Below are positions 1-9,017 of a DNA stretch of 64,000 nt, in pieces (the first letter of the stretch is position 1; every line of letters begins with the position of its first letter). The translations under genes were made by a program, and so were the position numbers. The notes below the pieces were generated by a model that was given only the letters and a program-made list of their open reading frames with translations, made no database searches and had not been told where the DNA came from. The stretch is from Bacillota bacterium (lineage in GTDB: Bacteria; Bacillota; Clostridia; Lachnospirales; Lachnospiraceae): positions 186,001 to 250,000 of the forward strand of contig JAEWQV010000002.1 of NCBI GenBank assembly GCA_023399055.1, written 5' to 3'.

Positions 1-113
1 TCTAATTCTTTTGTATAATTAAAATATAATGAAAATTGTAGCCTGAATTTAATCAACAAGTTGTTCTCCTTTCATTTGGTTAAAAGGGTACTTTCTTGTA
101 GAATTTTAGAAAA

Positions 114-189
114 TGTTACGAAATTGTTACATAGTGTTACAAAAAGATGAAATATTTAAGTTGCTTTTTTGATCAACCTCTGATAAAAT
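114..189 (+). promoter_or_regulatory. Promoter with three upstream TGTTAC direct repeats
   Basis: TGTTAC occurs at 114-119, 125-130 and 135-140, so the copies are one helical turn apart. About 20 bp further on comes a promoter-like pair, TTGCTT (161-166) and TAAAAT (184-189), with a 17-bp spacer. Helically phased direct repeats just upstream of a -35 box are the usual layout for an OmpR/PhoB-family response regulator. The rest of 1-280 holds nothing else I can identify. Confidence 0.45.
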
Positions 190-280
190 AAGCATAGTGA
201 TTTTTGTTATGGACACACTTTGCAAATATTGTGCCTTGGGCCGAAAGTTTGCAAGTTACTAGAAAGGCATGGTTTTTTAC

Positions 281-1060
281 ATGAAACTTAAGTATAAAAA
301 AATTATTTTATTGACAACAATGAGTACTATGGGTATTGGCTTATTAACTATTTCTCTTAGTCATGATAAGACAACAGCAGAAGATAATTCTGGTGTAACG
401 GCTACTATGAAAACCGAGGCTTTTGATGTGGACGCTGAAAGTGAAGATGAGAGCGTACAGGTTTTAGGTGTTGCTGATGCAACAAGTGCAGCGATAGCTA
501 CTCCAACACTGGAACCTACCCCTACACCACTTCCAATATATCCAATTGAAGAGGAAGGGTATCCTAAGATTGAAAAACTAGTAAAAGAATATTATACAGC
601 TAAAAATAATCGTGATGTTGAAGCCCTTAAAGCATTATCAAGTGATCCTTCGGCTGTAGAAAGCCAGGAAGAACTTCAGCAGAAGACCGAATATATTGAG
701 AACTATCTTGATGTTAAAGCATATGTTCAGAAAAGCTTTAAGGAAGGCACTTATATAGTATATGCTTATCATGAAATTAAATTTACTGGCATAAACACAA
801 CTGCACCAGGTCTTTCAAAATTCCTTGTAATAACAGATGAGAATAACGAACTTAAATTCTTCTCCGGAACAATGGATGAGGAAATGCAAACGTATTATAA
901 TGAACGCAGTAATGATGAAGATGTGGTAGCATTAATGAATTTAACCAATGAGAAGAGCCAGAAAGCAATGGATAAGGATGAAGATCTTAAGAACTTCTGG
1001 AATAGTGTAGCTGAAATGGCGAATAGCAAGCAGAGTCAAGAAGAATCAAAAAAAGACTAA
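281..1060 (+). CDS. Secreted or membrane-anchored protein of unknown function
   Basis: About 259 aa. The N-terminus is lysine-rich followed by a hydrophobic stretch (residues about 8-25), a typical signal peptide or anchor. A low-complexity, acidic, Thr/Pro-rich linker (around TPTLEPTPTP) precedes a globular C-terminal half of about 170 residues that could have an NTF2/DUF-like fold; I do not recognise the family. I prefer ATG 281 because the ATG at 269 lies one base from the only purine-rich RBS (AAAGG, 263-267), although the spacing to 281 is then rather long. The upstream direct repeats suggest control by a response regulator. It ends before a hairpin that could serve as its terminator. 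Confidence 0.6.
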   Translation: MKLKYKKIILLTTMSTMGIGLLTISLSHDKTTAEDNSGVTATMKTEAFDVDAESEDESVQVLGVADATSAAIATPTLEPTPTPLPIYPIEEEGYPKIEKLVKEYYTAKNNRDVEALKALSSDPSAVESQEELQQKTEYIENYLDVKAYVQKSFKEGTYIVYAYHEIKFTGINTTAPGLSKFLVITDENNELKFFSGTMDEEMQTYYNERSNDEDVVALMNLTNEKSQKAMDKDEDLKNFWNSVAEMANSKQSQEESKKD

Positions 1061-1079
1061 TTGGAATAATTTAAATCGA

Positions 1080-1117
1080 ACTCCTTATACTAATTAAAAA
1101 GTATAAGGAGTATTTTT
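1080..1117 (+). promoter_or_regulatory. Perfect hairpin with T-run that occludes the next gene's RBS
   Basis: ACTCCTTATAC (1080-1090) and GTATAAGGAGT (1101-1111) form a perfect 11-bp stem with a 10-nt loop, followed by ATTTTT. The 3' arm contains AAGGAG (1105-1110), the only good Shine-Dalgarno sequence for the ATG at 1118. The element therefore looks like a terminator for the upstream gene and would also hide the RBS of the downstream gene in read-through RNA. Confidence 0.65.
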
Positions 1118-1552
1118 ATGATTGGAAACGTGGATTTAGATTTATTAGAGAAAACATACCAGAATGCTTCCATTGGAATTACTGCTCTTAAAGCTGTAAT
1201 GGACAAAGTGGAAAATCGAGAAATGAATAAGGAATTACACCAACAACTTAGGGACTATCGCGAGATAGCCAATAAATCCAAAGAACAGCTTATAGCAAAT
1301 GGAACAAAGGTGAAAGAGCAATCCTTTTATACAAGAAGTATTATGAAGGGAAATGTAAAATTAAATATTCTGATGAGACCAACGGACAGTAGCATCGCAC
1401 AAATGGTAATTCAGGGCAGTACTATGGGTGTAACACAGATGACAAAATTAATCCATGCAAAGAAAAATGCGGATGGAGTAAGCACGGATATTGCTAAAGA
1501 TTTTGTTAAAAAAGAAGAGAAAAATATTGAAACTATGAAAAAGTACCTTTAA
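1118..1552 (+). CDS. Small helical protein of unknown function
   Basis: A 144-aa soluble protein with no signal peptide or membrane segment. The sequence is rich in Lys, Glu, Met and Gln and looks almost wholly alpha-helical, with a pattern compatible with a four-helix bundle of the ferritin-like or spore-coat-like kind, but no metal-ligand motif is evident and I do not assign a family. Its RBS lies inside a perfect hairpin (1080-1111), so translation from long upstream transcripts should be poor. A terminator follows at 1626. Confidence 0.6.
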   Translation: MIGNVDLDLLEKTYQNASIGITALKAVMDKVENREMNKELHQQLRDYREIANKSKEQLIANGTKVKEQSFYTRSIMKGNVKLNILMRPTDSSIAQMVIQGSTMGVTQMTKLIHAKKNADGVSTDIAKDFVKKEEKNIETMKKYL

Positions 1553-1625
1553 GCTAGATAAAGGTAGATAATGTATGTGTATAAAGCCGTGATAAGTGTA
1601 CTCATAAAATATACGTTTTCTTATT

Positions 1626-1663
1626 CTGCTGTAACGAGTTAAATATCGCTACAGCAGTTTTTA
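1626..1663 (+). terminator. Rho-independent terminator
   Basis: CTGCTGTA (1626-1633) pairs with TACAGCAG (1650-1657), followed by TTTTTAT. It ends the 1118-1552 transcript. Confidence 0.8.
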
Positions 1664-1775
1664 TCTGCTAATAAGCCTAGGAAAAACAAGTGGACTCCCA
1701 TTATAAAATCAAGTATAATGAATAATTGAAACATATGGCAAAAGGTCATATTGGTATGGAAAGGCAAGGTAACCT

Positions 1776-2519
1776 ATGGCAAAGAGAACGAAACGATTAA
1801 CCTCTCAAGGGGAAGAGAAAGAGGAAATCAGAATTAATAAATTTCTAAGTGAAGCAGGGGTATGCTCAAGAAGAGAAGCAGATCGCTACCTTACTGAGGG
1901 AAAAATTAAAATAGATGGAATTGTTGCACAAATGGGTTCAAAAGTAACAAAGAATAGTATGGTTACTTTCTGTGATAAACCTGTAAAGAGGGAAGAAAAA
2001 CTGGTTCTAATTGCATTTAATAAACCAGAGGGAATTGTTTGTACCACGGACCCTAAGGAACCGAACAATATTGTTGATTTTATTAAATATGGAATGAGAA
2101 TTTACCCGATTGGCCGTTTGGACAAAGACTCGGAAGGATTAATTTTATTAACCAATGACGGTAATATTGTAAATAAGATATTACGTGCAGAAAACAATCA
2201 CGAAAAAGAATATATTGTCAGAGTTAATAAAGAGATAACGGCTGATTTTATCAAGAGAATGTCACAGGGAGTACCAATTCTTAATAAAGTAACGAATCCC
2301 TGTAAGGTGACTCAAATCGATCGTTTTACCTTTAATATTGTATTGACCCAAGGTTTAAACAGGCAAATTAGACGAATGTGTGAGCATTTGGAATATCGTG
2401 TAGTTGCATTACAAAGGATTCGAATTATGAACATACAACTTGGTAGATTAAAACCGGGAGATTATCGTAATGTAACAGAAAAAGAAATTGAAGAACTTAA
2501 TCGTTCCTTCTATAAATAG
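1776..2519 (+). CDS. rluF: 23S rRNA pseudouridine synthase, RluF-like
   Basis: 247 aa, normal for the RsuA/RluB/RluF family. An S4 RNA-binding domain covers residues about 17-65 (motif RINKFLSEAGVCSRREADRY). The catalytic domain has the motif GRLDKDSEGLILLTNDG, whose first Asp is the family nucleophile, and the C-terminal signature GLNRQIRRMCEHLEY followed by RIRIMNIQLGRL, which is characteristic of RluF rather than RluB or RsuA. Family knowledge predicts modification of U2604 of 23S rRNA. It lies 61 bp upstream of ligA on the same strand. The ATG has a modest RBS (AAGG) upstream. Confidence 0.88.
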   Translation: MAKRTKRLTSQGEEKEEIRINKFLSEAGVCSRREADRYLTEGKIKIDGIVAQMGSKVTKNSMVTFCDKPVKREEKLVLIAFNKPEGIVCTTDPKEPNNIVDFIKYGMRIYPIGRLDKDSEGLILLTNDGNIVNKILRAENNHEKEYIVRVNKEITADFIKRMSQGVPILNKVTNPCKVTQIDRFTFNIVLTQGLNRQIRRMCEHLEYRVVALQRIRIMNIQLGRLKPGDYRNVTEKEIEELNRSFYK

Positions 2520-2580
2520 ACACCAGGTGTCTACCTTCTATATTAAACTTCATATATCAAAGTGAGAAAGGGTTATTTAT

Positions 2581-4575
2581 ATGGATATTAAGCAGGAAAT
2601 AGAGTCACTACGAGAACAGATAAAATACCACAATGACCGCTATTACAATCAGGATGATCCGGAAATCTCAGATTATGAGTATGATCAATTGTCAATTAAA
2701 CTGCGTAAGTTGGAACAAGAATATCCACAGTATGCAGAGGAGGATTCACCGACACAGAAAGTTGGTGGGGTAGCCAAAAGAGAAGCAGGCGTACTTATTA
2801 AGCATAGAGTACCAATGTTAAGTCTACAGGATGTGTTTGATAAAGAAGAAGTTATTTCATTTGTAGATAAAGTGAAAAGAGAGCGCCCTGAGACTAGATT
2901 TGTTGTTGAGAAAAAGATAGATGGACTTTCAGTTGCTCTACGTTATGTGGAGGGTGAACTATCTGTAGCAATTACCAGAGGTGATGGAATAAGTCAGGGT
3001 GAAGATGTTACAGAAAACGTCAAGATGATTAAGGATGTTGTACTTAAACTTAAAAATCCAGTTCCTTACCTTGAAATTCGTGGTGAAGTTTATATGAAGA
3101 ATGCAGACTTTGAAGCAGTGAATGAAAAGCTTGAGGCAGCTGGTAAAAAACTTTTTGCAAACCCCAGAAACTGTTCGGCTGGAACACTACGTCAACTAGA
3201 TCCTCAAGTGGTAAAGGAAAGAAAGCTTTCTTTGTTTGTATTTAATGTTCAAGAGGTACAAGGGATAAACTTCGCTTCTCACTCTGAGAGTCTGGAATGG
3301 TTAAGTAAACAAGGTATCAAAGTCATTGAGGATTACAAACTATGTCATACTTCAGACGAGGTGTGGGAGGCGATTACTGAAATAGGGGAATCCAGAGGTA
3401 AACTCCCATTTGATATAGACGGTGCTGTTGCTAAGGTAGATAATTTAAATGACCGTGAATTTTTCGGTGCTACTTCAAAAGTACCTAGATGGGCAATTGC
3501 CTACAAATATCCTCCGGAAGAAAAAGAAACAGTTGTTAAGGATATTCGACTTTCGGTAGGAAGAACTGGACGAATTACACCGACAGCCATCTTTGAGCCA
3601 ATTAGATTATGCGGAACTAATGTGGAACGTGCGACCCTTCACAATCAGGACCGTATTAATGAGTTAGATATACGTATTGGAGATACAGTTGTAGTTCGAA
3701 AAGCAGGCGAAATAATTCCTGAAATTTTATCCGTTGTAAAAGAGAAAAGACCTTCCGGCACAGAACCATATATTATCACTACAACCTGCCCGAGTTGTCA
3801 GGAACCGACGTCTAGAGACGAGAATTCTGCGGACACCAGATGTACCAATATTAATTGTCCAGCACAATTGGAACAGCATATTATGAACTTTGTTGGTCGA
3901 GGTGCAATGGATATTAAGGGATTTGGTGAGGCGTATGTTATCTCCTTAATAAGAGAGGGCTATTTAAAGGACATATCTGATATTTATTATTTGCATAATT
4001 ATCGGGACGAATTAATAGAAAAAGGCCTTATTGGAAAAGAAAAAAACACGGATAAGCTATTAAAAGCAATCGAAGATAGTAAGAATAATGATATTGATCG
4101 ATTAATTACCGGTTTGGGAATTAAGAACATTGGAAAACAAGCTGGGGCAGAACTAAAAAAACAATTTAAATCCATTACACAACTTGCAGCAGCAACCTAT
4201 GAAGAGCTAGTAGCAATCAAAGATGTTGGAACCATCAGTGCTTCCGCTATCGTAGAGTTCTTTTCGAGCGATGCAAATAAAGCCGTATTAGATCGTTTAG
4301 AGAAAGCAGGAATGAACTTCTATTCCCAGCAACAAGAAACACAGGACCAACGACTAGTGGATAAAACCTTTGTTATAACTGGAACCTTACCCAATATGGG
4401 AAGATCAGAAATGGAAGAACTAGTAAAGAGCTATGGAGGTAAGGTATCCGGCAGTGTTTCTAAGAAAACGAATTATTTAATTGCAGGAGAAAATGCTGGC
4501 AGCAAACTAACGAAAGCACAAGAGTTAGGGGTGCAGATACTAACGGAAGAAGAGATATTGGTGATGTTACTATAA
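2581..4575 (+). CDS. ligA: NAD-dependent DNA ligase LigA
   Basis: 664 aa, full length for bacterial LigA. Domains in order: Ia region (residues 1-65, with HNDRYYNQDDPEISDYEYD), adenylation domain with the active-site Lys in KIDG (about residues 112-115), OB domain, a four-cysteine zinc finger (CPSC and RCTNINC, about residues 400-420), helix-hairpin-helix region (about 430-580), and a C-terminal BRCT domain (about 585-664, with FVITGTLPNMGR). It seals nicks in replication and repair using NAD+. RBS GAAAGGG lies before the ATG. Confidence 0.97.
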   Translation: MDIKQEIESLREQIKYHNDRYYNQDDPEISDYEYDQLSIKLRKLEQEYPQYAEEDSPTQKVGGVAKREAGVLIKHRVPMLSLQDVFDKEEVISFVDKVKRERPETRFVVEKKIDGLSVALRYVEGELSVAITRGDGISQGEDVTENVKMIKDVVLKLKNPVPYLEIRGEVYMKNADFEAVNEKLEAAGKKLFANPRNCSAGTLRQLDPQVVKERKLSLFVFNVQEVQGINFASHSESLEWLSKQGIKVIEDYKLCHTSDEVWEAITEIGESRGKLPFDIDGAVAKVDNLNDREFFGATSKVPRWAIAYKYPPEEKETVVKDIRLSVGRTGRITPTAIFEPIRLCGTNVERATLHNQDRINELDIRIGDTVVVRKAGEIIPEILSVVKEKRPSGTEPYIITTTCPSCQEPTSRDENSADTRCTNINCPAQLEQHIMNFVGRGAMDIKGFGEAYVISLIREGYLKDISDIYYLHNYRDELIEKGLIGKEKNTDKLLKAIEDSKNNDIDRLITGLGIKNIGKQAGAELKKQFKSITQLAAATYEELVAIKDVGTISASAIVEFFSSDANKAVLDRLEKAGMNFYSQQQETQDQRLVDKTFVITGTLPNMGRSEMEELVKSYGGKVSGSVSKKTNYLIAGENAGSKLTKAQELGVQILTEEEILVMLL

Positions 4576-4722
4576 CTACATTTGTTTTCTGTAAGTTGAT
4601 TGCTTATTAACGTTATTGCAATTGGAAAATAACGGTTTACACCTGCATTGCTGGTTGATTTCTTCCATAAACCATGTTAAGATGGAATAATACTGAAAAA
4701 TTATAGAAAATGGTGATTGATT

Positions 4723-5628
4723 ATGCCGATAAAAATACAGAGTGAACTTCCGGCAAAAAAAATATTAGAAGATGAGAATATCTTCATTATGGATGAAACC
4801 AGAGCGAGGCATCAGGATATTCGACCTTTGCAAATCGCTATTTTAAATCTTATGCCTGTAAAAGAGGATACTGAGGTTCAGTTGCTTCGAAGCTTGTCTA
4901 ATACTCCGCTTCAAGTGGATGTAACCTTTCTTACAACTGGGACCTATGTTGGGTCTCATACCCCGACCAGTCATTTGGATCAGTTTTATCAGACCTATGA
5001 AGATGTGAAAGACCGAAGATTCGACGGTTTAATCATTACCGGTGCCCCAGTCGAGTTAATGGAATTTGAAGAGGTTACCTATTGGGATGAATTAGTTAAA
5101 ATAATGGAATGGTCAAAATATAATGTAACTTCAACTCTTCACATCTGTTGGGGAGGACAAGCTGGACTATACTATCATTTTGGAATTCAAAAGACAACTT
5201 TAGATAATAAAATGTTTGGAATCTTTGAACATAAGGTACTTGAGCGGCGTGTACCATTTGTCAGAGGCTTTGACGACGTGTTTTATGCACCACATTCCAG
5301 ACATACAACAGTTTCCAGAGAAGACATCCTTAAATGCCAGGATCTTGTTATTTTAGCTGAATCTGAAGAAGCTGGAGTATTTATTGTGATGGCGAAAAAC
5401 GCTTCCCAGATTTTTGTAATGGGTCATCCGGAATATGATAGAGTTTCTCTTGATAAGGAATATAAAAGGGATGTTGCAAAGGGATTGGAAATTGCAGTAC
5501 CACAGAATTACTACCCTGAAAATCAGCCTGGGCAAAGACCTAATCTCGTTTGGAGAGCACATGCGAATGCAATGTATACGAACTGGCTCAATTATTATGT
5601 ATATCAGGAGACTCCGTATATTTTGTAG
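4723..5628 (+). CDS. metA: Homoserine O-acyltransferase MetA, acetyl-CoA type
   Basis: 301 aa from ATG 4723 (MPIKIQSELP); a TTG at 4717 in frame is less likely. First step of methionine synthesis from homoserine. The catalytic Cys142 is in LHICWGG, and the His and Glu of the triad are in GHPEYD. Residue 111 is Glu (GAPVELMEF); established work on MetA shows Glu111 selects acetyl-CoA while Gly111 selects succinyl-CoA, so the product should be O-acetyl-homoserine despite the usual 'succinyltransferase' name. No SAM riboswitch or Met T-box is visible in the 147 bp upstream. Confidence 0.93.
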   Translation: MPIKIQSELPAKKILEDENIFIMDETRARHQDIRPLQIAILNLMPVKEDTEVQLLRSLSNTPLQVDVTFLTTGTYVGSHTPTSHLDQFYQTYEDVKDRRFDGLIITGAPVELMEFEEVTYWDELVKIMEWSKYNVTSTLHICWGGQAGLYYHFGIQKTTLDNKMFGIFEHKVLERRVPFVRGFDDVFYAPHSRHTTVSREDILKCQDLVILAESEEAGVFIVMAKNASQIFVMGHPEYDRVSLDKEYKRDVAKGLEIAVPQNYYPENQPGQRPNLVWRAHANAMYTNWLNYYVYQETPYIL

Positions 5629-5672
5629 TTATCCTAGTAGAAGGGGATTGGTGTCCTTTCAATGAATACAAG

Positions 5673-5737
5673 GAAAAGGCAGTAATTAAATGTCGATATG
5701 ATTAGACCTCTTGTATGTTCATAATGCAAATTTGCAT
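5673..5737 (+). promoter_or_regulatory. SigD-like promoter and 14-bp palindrome before the cyclase gene
   Basis: GAAA (5673-5676), 15 nt, GTCGATAT (5692-5699) resembles the SigD motility promoter (TAAA, N15, GCCGATAT) with two mismatches. Downstream, ATGCAAATTTGCAT (5724-5737) is a perfect palindrome about 20 bp before the start codon, possibly an operator or leader hairpin. Both readings are inference. Confidence 0.3.
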
Positions 5738-5757
5738 GTTATAAGATAGGGGATAAG

Positions 5758-7170
5758 ATGATGAAACTGATCAGCGATTTACAGAGGGATCCCACACTAT
5801 TGCTGACACTTGTGATATTTCTCATAAGTATTTGTATAATTGTATTCGTTATTATATTACTTTACAGACTTGAAAGCGAAAAACGAGTGACCAGGGCGAT
5901 GTTAGAGTTAAAGAAAATAACGAACAGCATTCGTGCGGGTTTAGTTCATTTTATATTTGAAGAAGAAGGTAGAATTCTTTATGCCAGCAAGGGTTTTTAT
6001 GATATTCTTGGATATGATAAAACCATTGTTAAGAGTGAAAATAAGACGACTATTTTTGATTTTATTGCCTCTGATCATAATGAATTTGTAAAGAATGTTG
6101 AGCTGCAGTTGAAGCAGGATACCATCAAATGTGAAGTTCAGATGCTGACAAAAGAAGGTAACAGGCTTAACATGCTAATGAACGGTAATAGTACAATGGG
6201 TAAGGATGGAAGACATACCTTATCCGTAGTTTTTGTTGATATAAGTGAGCAAAAAGAGATGCAAAATCTCATTCTACTCGAAGGCGAACGTTATCGGGTA
6301 GCGACTGAATTGTCAAAGGATATTCTTTTTGAATACCATATTAAATTGGATCAAATGGTCTATACTGAAAAATATAGGGACATGTTCGGTGTTTCTCCAG
6401 TTATTCAGAATTATCTTACGAGCTGTGAAAACCGTAGAGATATGGTGCATCCTGATGATTGGGGTATTTATTTAGAATTATGCCAGGAATTACCTACTGG
6501 CTCAAGCTTAATCGAGTCACAGTTTCGTATTAAAAATATCCTGGGCGAATATATATGGTGTCAGATCATGGGTAAAACAATCTATGACGATTTTAAGAAA
6601 CCAATCAGAGTCATTGGGAAAATAGTAAATGTGGATTCCCAAAAACGTGAACTGGAAGCACTGGAGTACCGTGCAACCAGAGACCCTCTGACTGGTGTCT
6701 ATAATAAAGAGGTTACAATTAAGAAGATTGATAAATTTATTTCGGGTAACCCTGGCGGCATACATATGCTGATGTTTGTAGATTTTGATGACTTTAAAAG
6801 CATAAATGATACCTATGGACATCTACGTGGAGATAGAGTTCTCATCTATGTGATTAGTCAAATCAAAGAGGTTTTCTCGGATGGTGAGATTATTGGTCGT
6901 ATTGGTGGAGATGAATTTATAGTTTTTGCAGGTAATGTAAGTAACATTGATGAAGTTATAAAGAAAGCTGAAATTCTAAAAAAAGAACTTAATACAACTT
7001 ATAGGTTTGATGATTATGCAATAGATATATCAGGTAGCATTGGAATTGCATTATTTCCGGAAACTGGTAACAATTGCGAACAGTTAATGGATCATGCAGA
7101 TAAAGCACTGTATCAAGCCAAGGAACAGGGGAAAAGAGATTATAAGTTATATAGCTCTGTATCTATTTGA
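5758..7170 (+). CDS. Membrane-anchored PAS-PAS-GGDEF diguanylate cyclase
   Basis: 470 aa. One transmembrane helix (residues about 12-37), a short linker, a PAS domain (about 55-170, ending in VVFVDISEQKEMQN), a second PAS of the PAS_3 type (about 180-300), and a GGDEF domain (about 305-467). The signature is an intact GGDEF (383-387) and the metal/GTP region VDFDDFKSINDTYGH is present, so it should make c-di-GMP. The inhibitory I-site (RxxD five residues before GGDEF) is replaced by SDGE, so product inhibition at that site is unlikely. Its 3' end overlaps the convergent flippase gene by 8 bp. A SigD-like promoter may link it to motility. Confidence 0.9.
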   Translation: MMKLISDLQRDPTLLLTLVIFLISICIIVFVIILLYRLESEKRVTRAMLELKKITNSIRAGLVHFIFEEEGRILYASKGFYDILGYDKTIVKSENKTTIFDFIASDHNEFVKNVELQLKQDTIKCEVQMLTKEGNRLNMLMNGNSTMGKDGRHTLSVVFVDISEQKEMQNLILLEGERYRVATELSKDILFEYHIKLDQMVYTEKYRDMFGVSPVIQNYLTSCENRRDMVHPDDWGIYLELCQELPTGSSLIESQFRIKNILGEYIWCQIMGKTIYDDFKKPIRVIGKIVNVDSQKRELEALEYRATRDPLTGVYNKEVTIKKIDKFISGNPGGIHMLMFVDFDDFKSINDTYGHLRGDRVLIYVISQIKEVFSDGEIIGRIGGDEFIVFAGNVSNIDEVIKKAEILKKELNTTYRFDDYAIDISGSIGIALFPETGNNCEQLMDHADKALYQAKEQGKRDYKLYSSVSI

Positions 7171-8740
7171 TGTCCTTTTTTGAGATAGCCCCGGTAATCA
7201 ATAATAAAATAACGCTAATGACGCATAGCAACATGCAAAAGGTGAGTAAGTAAATCACCCCGCTGATGTGCGTCATTTTTTGTATGTAATCATAGCAGGC
7301 TTTCACCATAAAGGAGGATGCGGCCACGATAATTGCTGGTTTGATAAGTGAATTAATACTATCTAAATCAAAGTGTACCAGTCGGACCACAGCCATCATA
7401 TCTAGGCCTGTAACAATTAATTGGCCAATAAGTAGGGCGATAAGATAACCAGTAATTCCGTGTGATGGAATCAGGAACACAATCAGTCCAATTTTGCATA
7501 GAGTTGCAACAACGGAATTAATAAAGGGTACATGTGCTTTACCCAGACCGTTAATTATACTGGTAAGTGTAGTTGCTAAATACAGGAAGGGACATAACCA
7601 TGCCAGGATGACTAGATAAGCTCCTGCAGATTTATTGTTAAAAACTGTATCACCCAAATCCTGACCGAAAACAATGAATAAACCAGTACTTATAATACCA
7701 ATGATTAGACTGTACTTAATTGAGATTGCAGTAGTTCGGCCAATTAGCTTTTCGTTATTAATAGCTTGAGCTTCTGAGATAGTAGGTAACAGCAGAACGG
7801 ACAGAGCATTGGTAATTGCAGTTGGAAACATGATAAAAGGGATGGACATTCCATTTAAAACACCGAATATAACCAGAGATTCTTGAGGTGATAACCCATA
7901 CCGCCGAAGCATGGTTGGTATCATAATGGCCTCGATGCTATGTAAAATGCTTAGTAAAAGTCTGTTTGCTGAGAGTGGTACACTTTGACTTAACATATTA
8001 CGAATAATGGTTCTTCGTCTATTCGGCTTTGCATTCGCATCGGGTCCAAGTGGGATTAATTCGGAAGGTGACTTAGTTAAAAACATGGAAAAAATATTAT
8101 AGGCACAGGAGACCACTTCACCGATCACTAAGCCGATAACAGCATACTCACAGGTAACTCTCATGTCTCCATTTCCAGCATACAATGCCATTACATAAAC
8201 AGCAAATACCCTTACTACCTGTTCCAACAATTGTGTGAAAGCAGGAACGCCTGCACTTTTAAGACCATAATAATATCCGTTAATACAAGCGGTGATGCCA
8301 CAGAACGGGAAAACAATGGACATAATTCGTAACGAATCGGCACTTCTTATTTCAAGCAGGAACCGGTAGGCAATAAAATCAGCATTTATATATACAAGAA
8401 GTGAAAGAAAGGCAGCTAAGGACACAGAGAGGATAAGTCCCACTCTAAGTATCTTTGTTACATTTTTGGGATTACGTTTTCCTATTTCTGCAGCAACTAA
8501 GCTGGAGATGGATGTTTGTATCCCCATAGCATAAACCGTATAACATATTCCATACACGGGAAAGATTAATTGATAAATGCCAAGTAACTCGGCATCCATA
8601 GTATTTGATAAAAATATTCTATAAAAAAAACCGATAAATCTGGTGACAAAACCTGCAAATGTTAAAATTAAGGTTCCTTTAACAATGTTATTTCTTCTCA
8701 TCTTTCTTGCTTGTTGTGCACTAATTACCATTTGTTCCAT
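7163..8740 (-). CDS. Polysaccharide/lipid flippase of the MurJ/SpoVB type
   Basis: 525 aa with about 14 hydrophobic segments across the whole length, as usual for the MOP exporter superfamily (MATE/MurJ/RfbX). The N-terminus (FAGFVTRFIGFFYRIFLSNTM) matches the conserved first helix of the SpoVB/YtgP group, which moves lipid-linked cell wall or polysaccharide precursors across the membrane. SpoVB itself acts in spore cortex synthesis; the sequence alone does not show whether this copy is vegetative or sporulation-specific. It starts at 8740 with AAGGA nine bases upstream on the minus strand. It is convergent with, and overlaps, the diguanylate cyclase. Confidence 0.85.
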   Translation of the reverse strand: MEQMVISAQQARKMRRNNIVKGTLILTFAGFVTRFIGFFYRIFLSNTMDAELLGIYQLIFPVYGICYTVYAMGIQTSISSLVAAEIGKRNPKNVTKILRVGLILSVSLAAFLSLLVYINADFIAYRFLLEIRSADSLRIMSIVFPFCGITACINGYYYGLKSAGVPAFTQLLEQVVRVFAVYVMALYAGNGDMRVTCEYAVIGLVIGEVVSCAYNIFSMFLTKSPSELIPLGPDANAKPNRRRTIIRNMLSQSVPLSANRLLLSILHSIEAIMIPTMLRRYGLSPQESLVIFGVLNGMSIPFIMFPTAITNALSVLLLPTISEAQAINNEKLIGRTTAISIKYSLIIGIISTGLFIVFGQDLGDTVFNNKSAGAYLVILAWLCPFLYLATTLTSIINGLGKAHVPFINSVVATLCKIGLIVFLIPSHGITGYLIALLIGQLIVTGLDMMAVVRLVHFDLDSINSLIKPAIIVAASSFMVKACYDYIQKMTHISGVIYLLTFCMLLCVISVILLLITGAISKKDIK

Positions 8741-8878
8741 ACGCTTGATCCTTGTTTATTCTACTCTATGTATATATATTGTCTGTTTTAAAAACTTATG
8801 TTAGGGAATAAGGATTGTTATATTCCTAAATCAATGAAAGGATGGGAATAGTAAAAATAGAATTAAGTAGAAATTCTA

Positions 8879-8907
8879 TTGACACAATATAGACAAAGTG
8901 CTATATT
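8879..8907 (+). promoter_or_regulatory. Promoter of the Rrf2-isc operon with an overlapping inverted repeat
   Basis: TTGACA (8879-8884), a 17-bp spacer and TATATT (8902-8907) form a near-consensus SigA promoter. AATATAG (8886-8892) and CTATATT (8901-8907) are a perfect 7-bp inverted repeat separated by 8 bp that covers the spacer and the -10 box. This is where a repressor dimer would block RNA polymerase. The Rrf2 protein encoded next is the obvious candidate, by inference. Confidence 0.7.
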
Positions 8908-9017
8908 TAAATCCAAGTATTTTGATAGGAAATAAAATAGTAGGAATTAAAATAGCATGATTTAAGAAATAATATTATGATAAGGTAAAGCCTTAATAAG
9001 GCGGAATGGAGGTTATT

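Noticed and set aside
4598..4716. SAM riboswitch or methionine T-box before metA
   Set aside because: Only a weak 7-bp inverted repeat is seen; no conserved riboswitch core or terminator.
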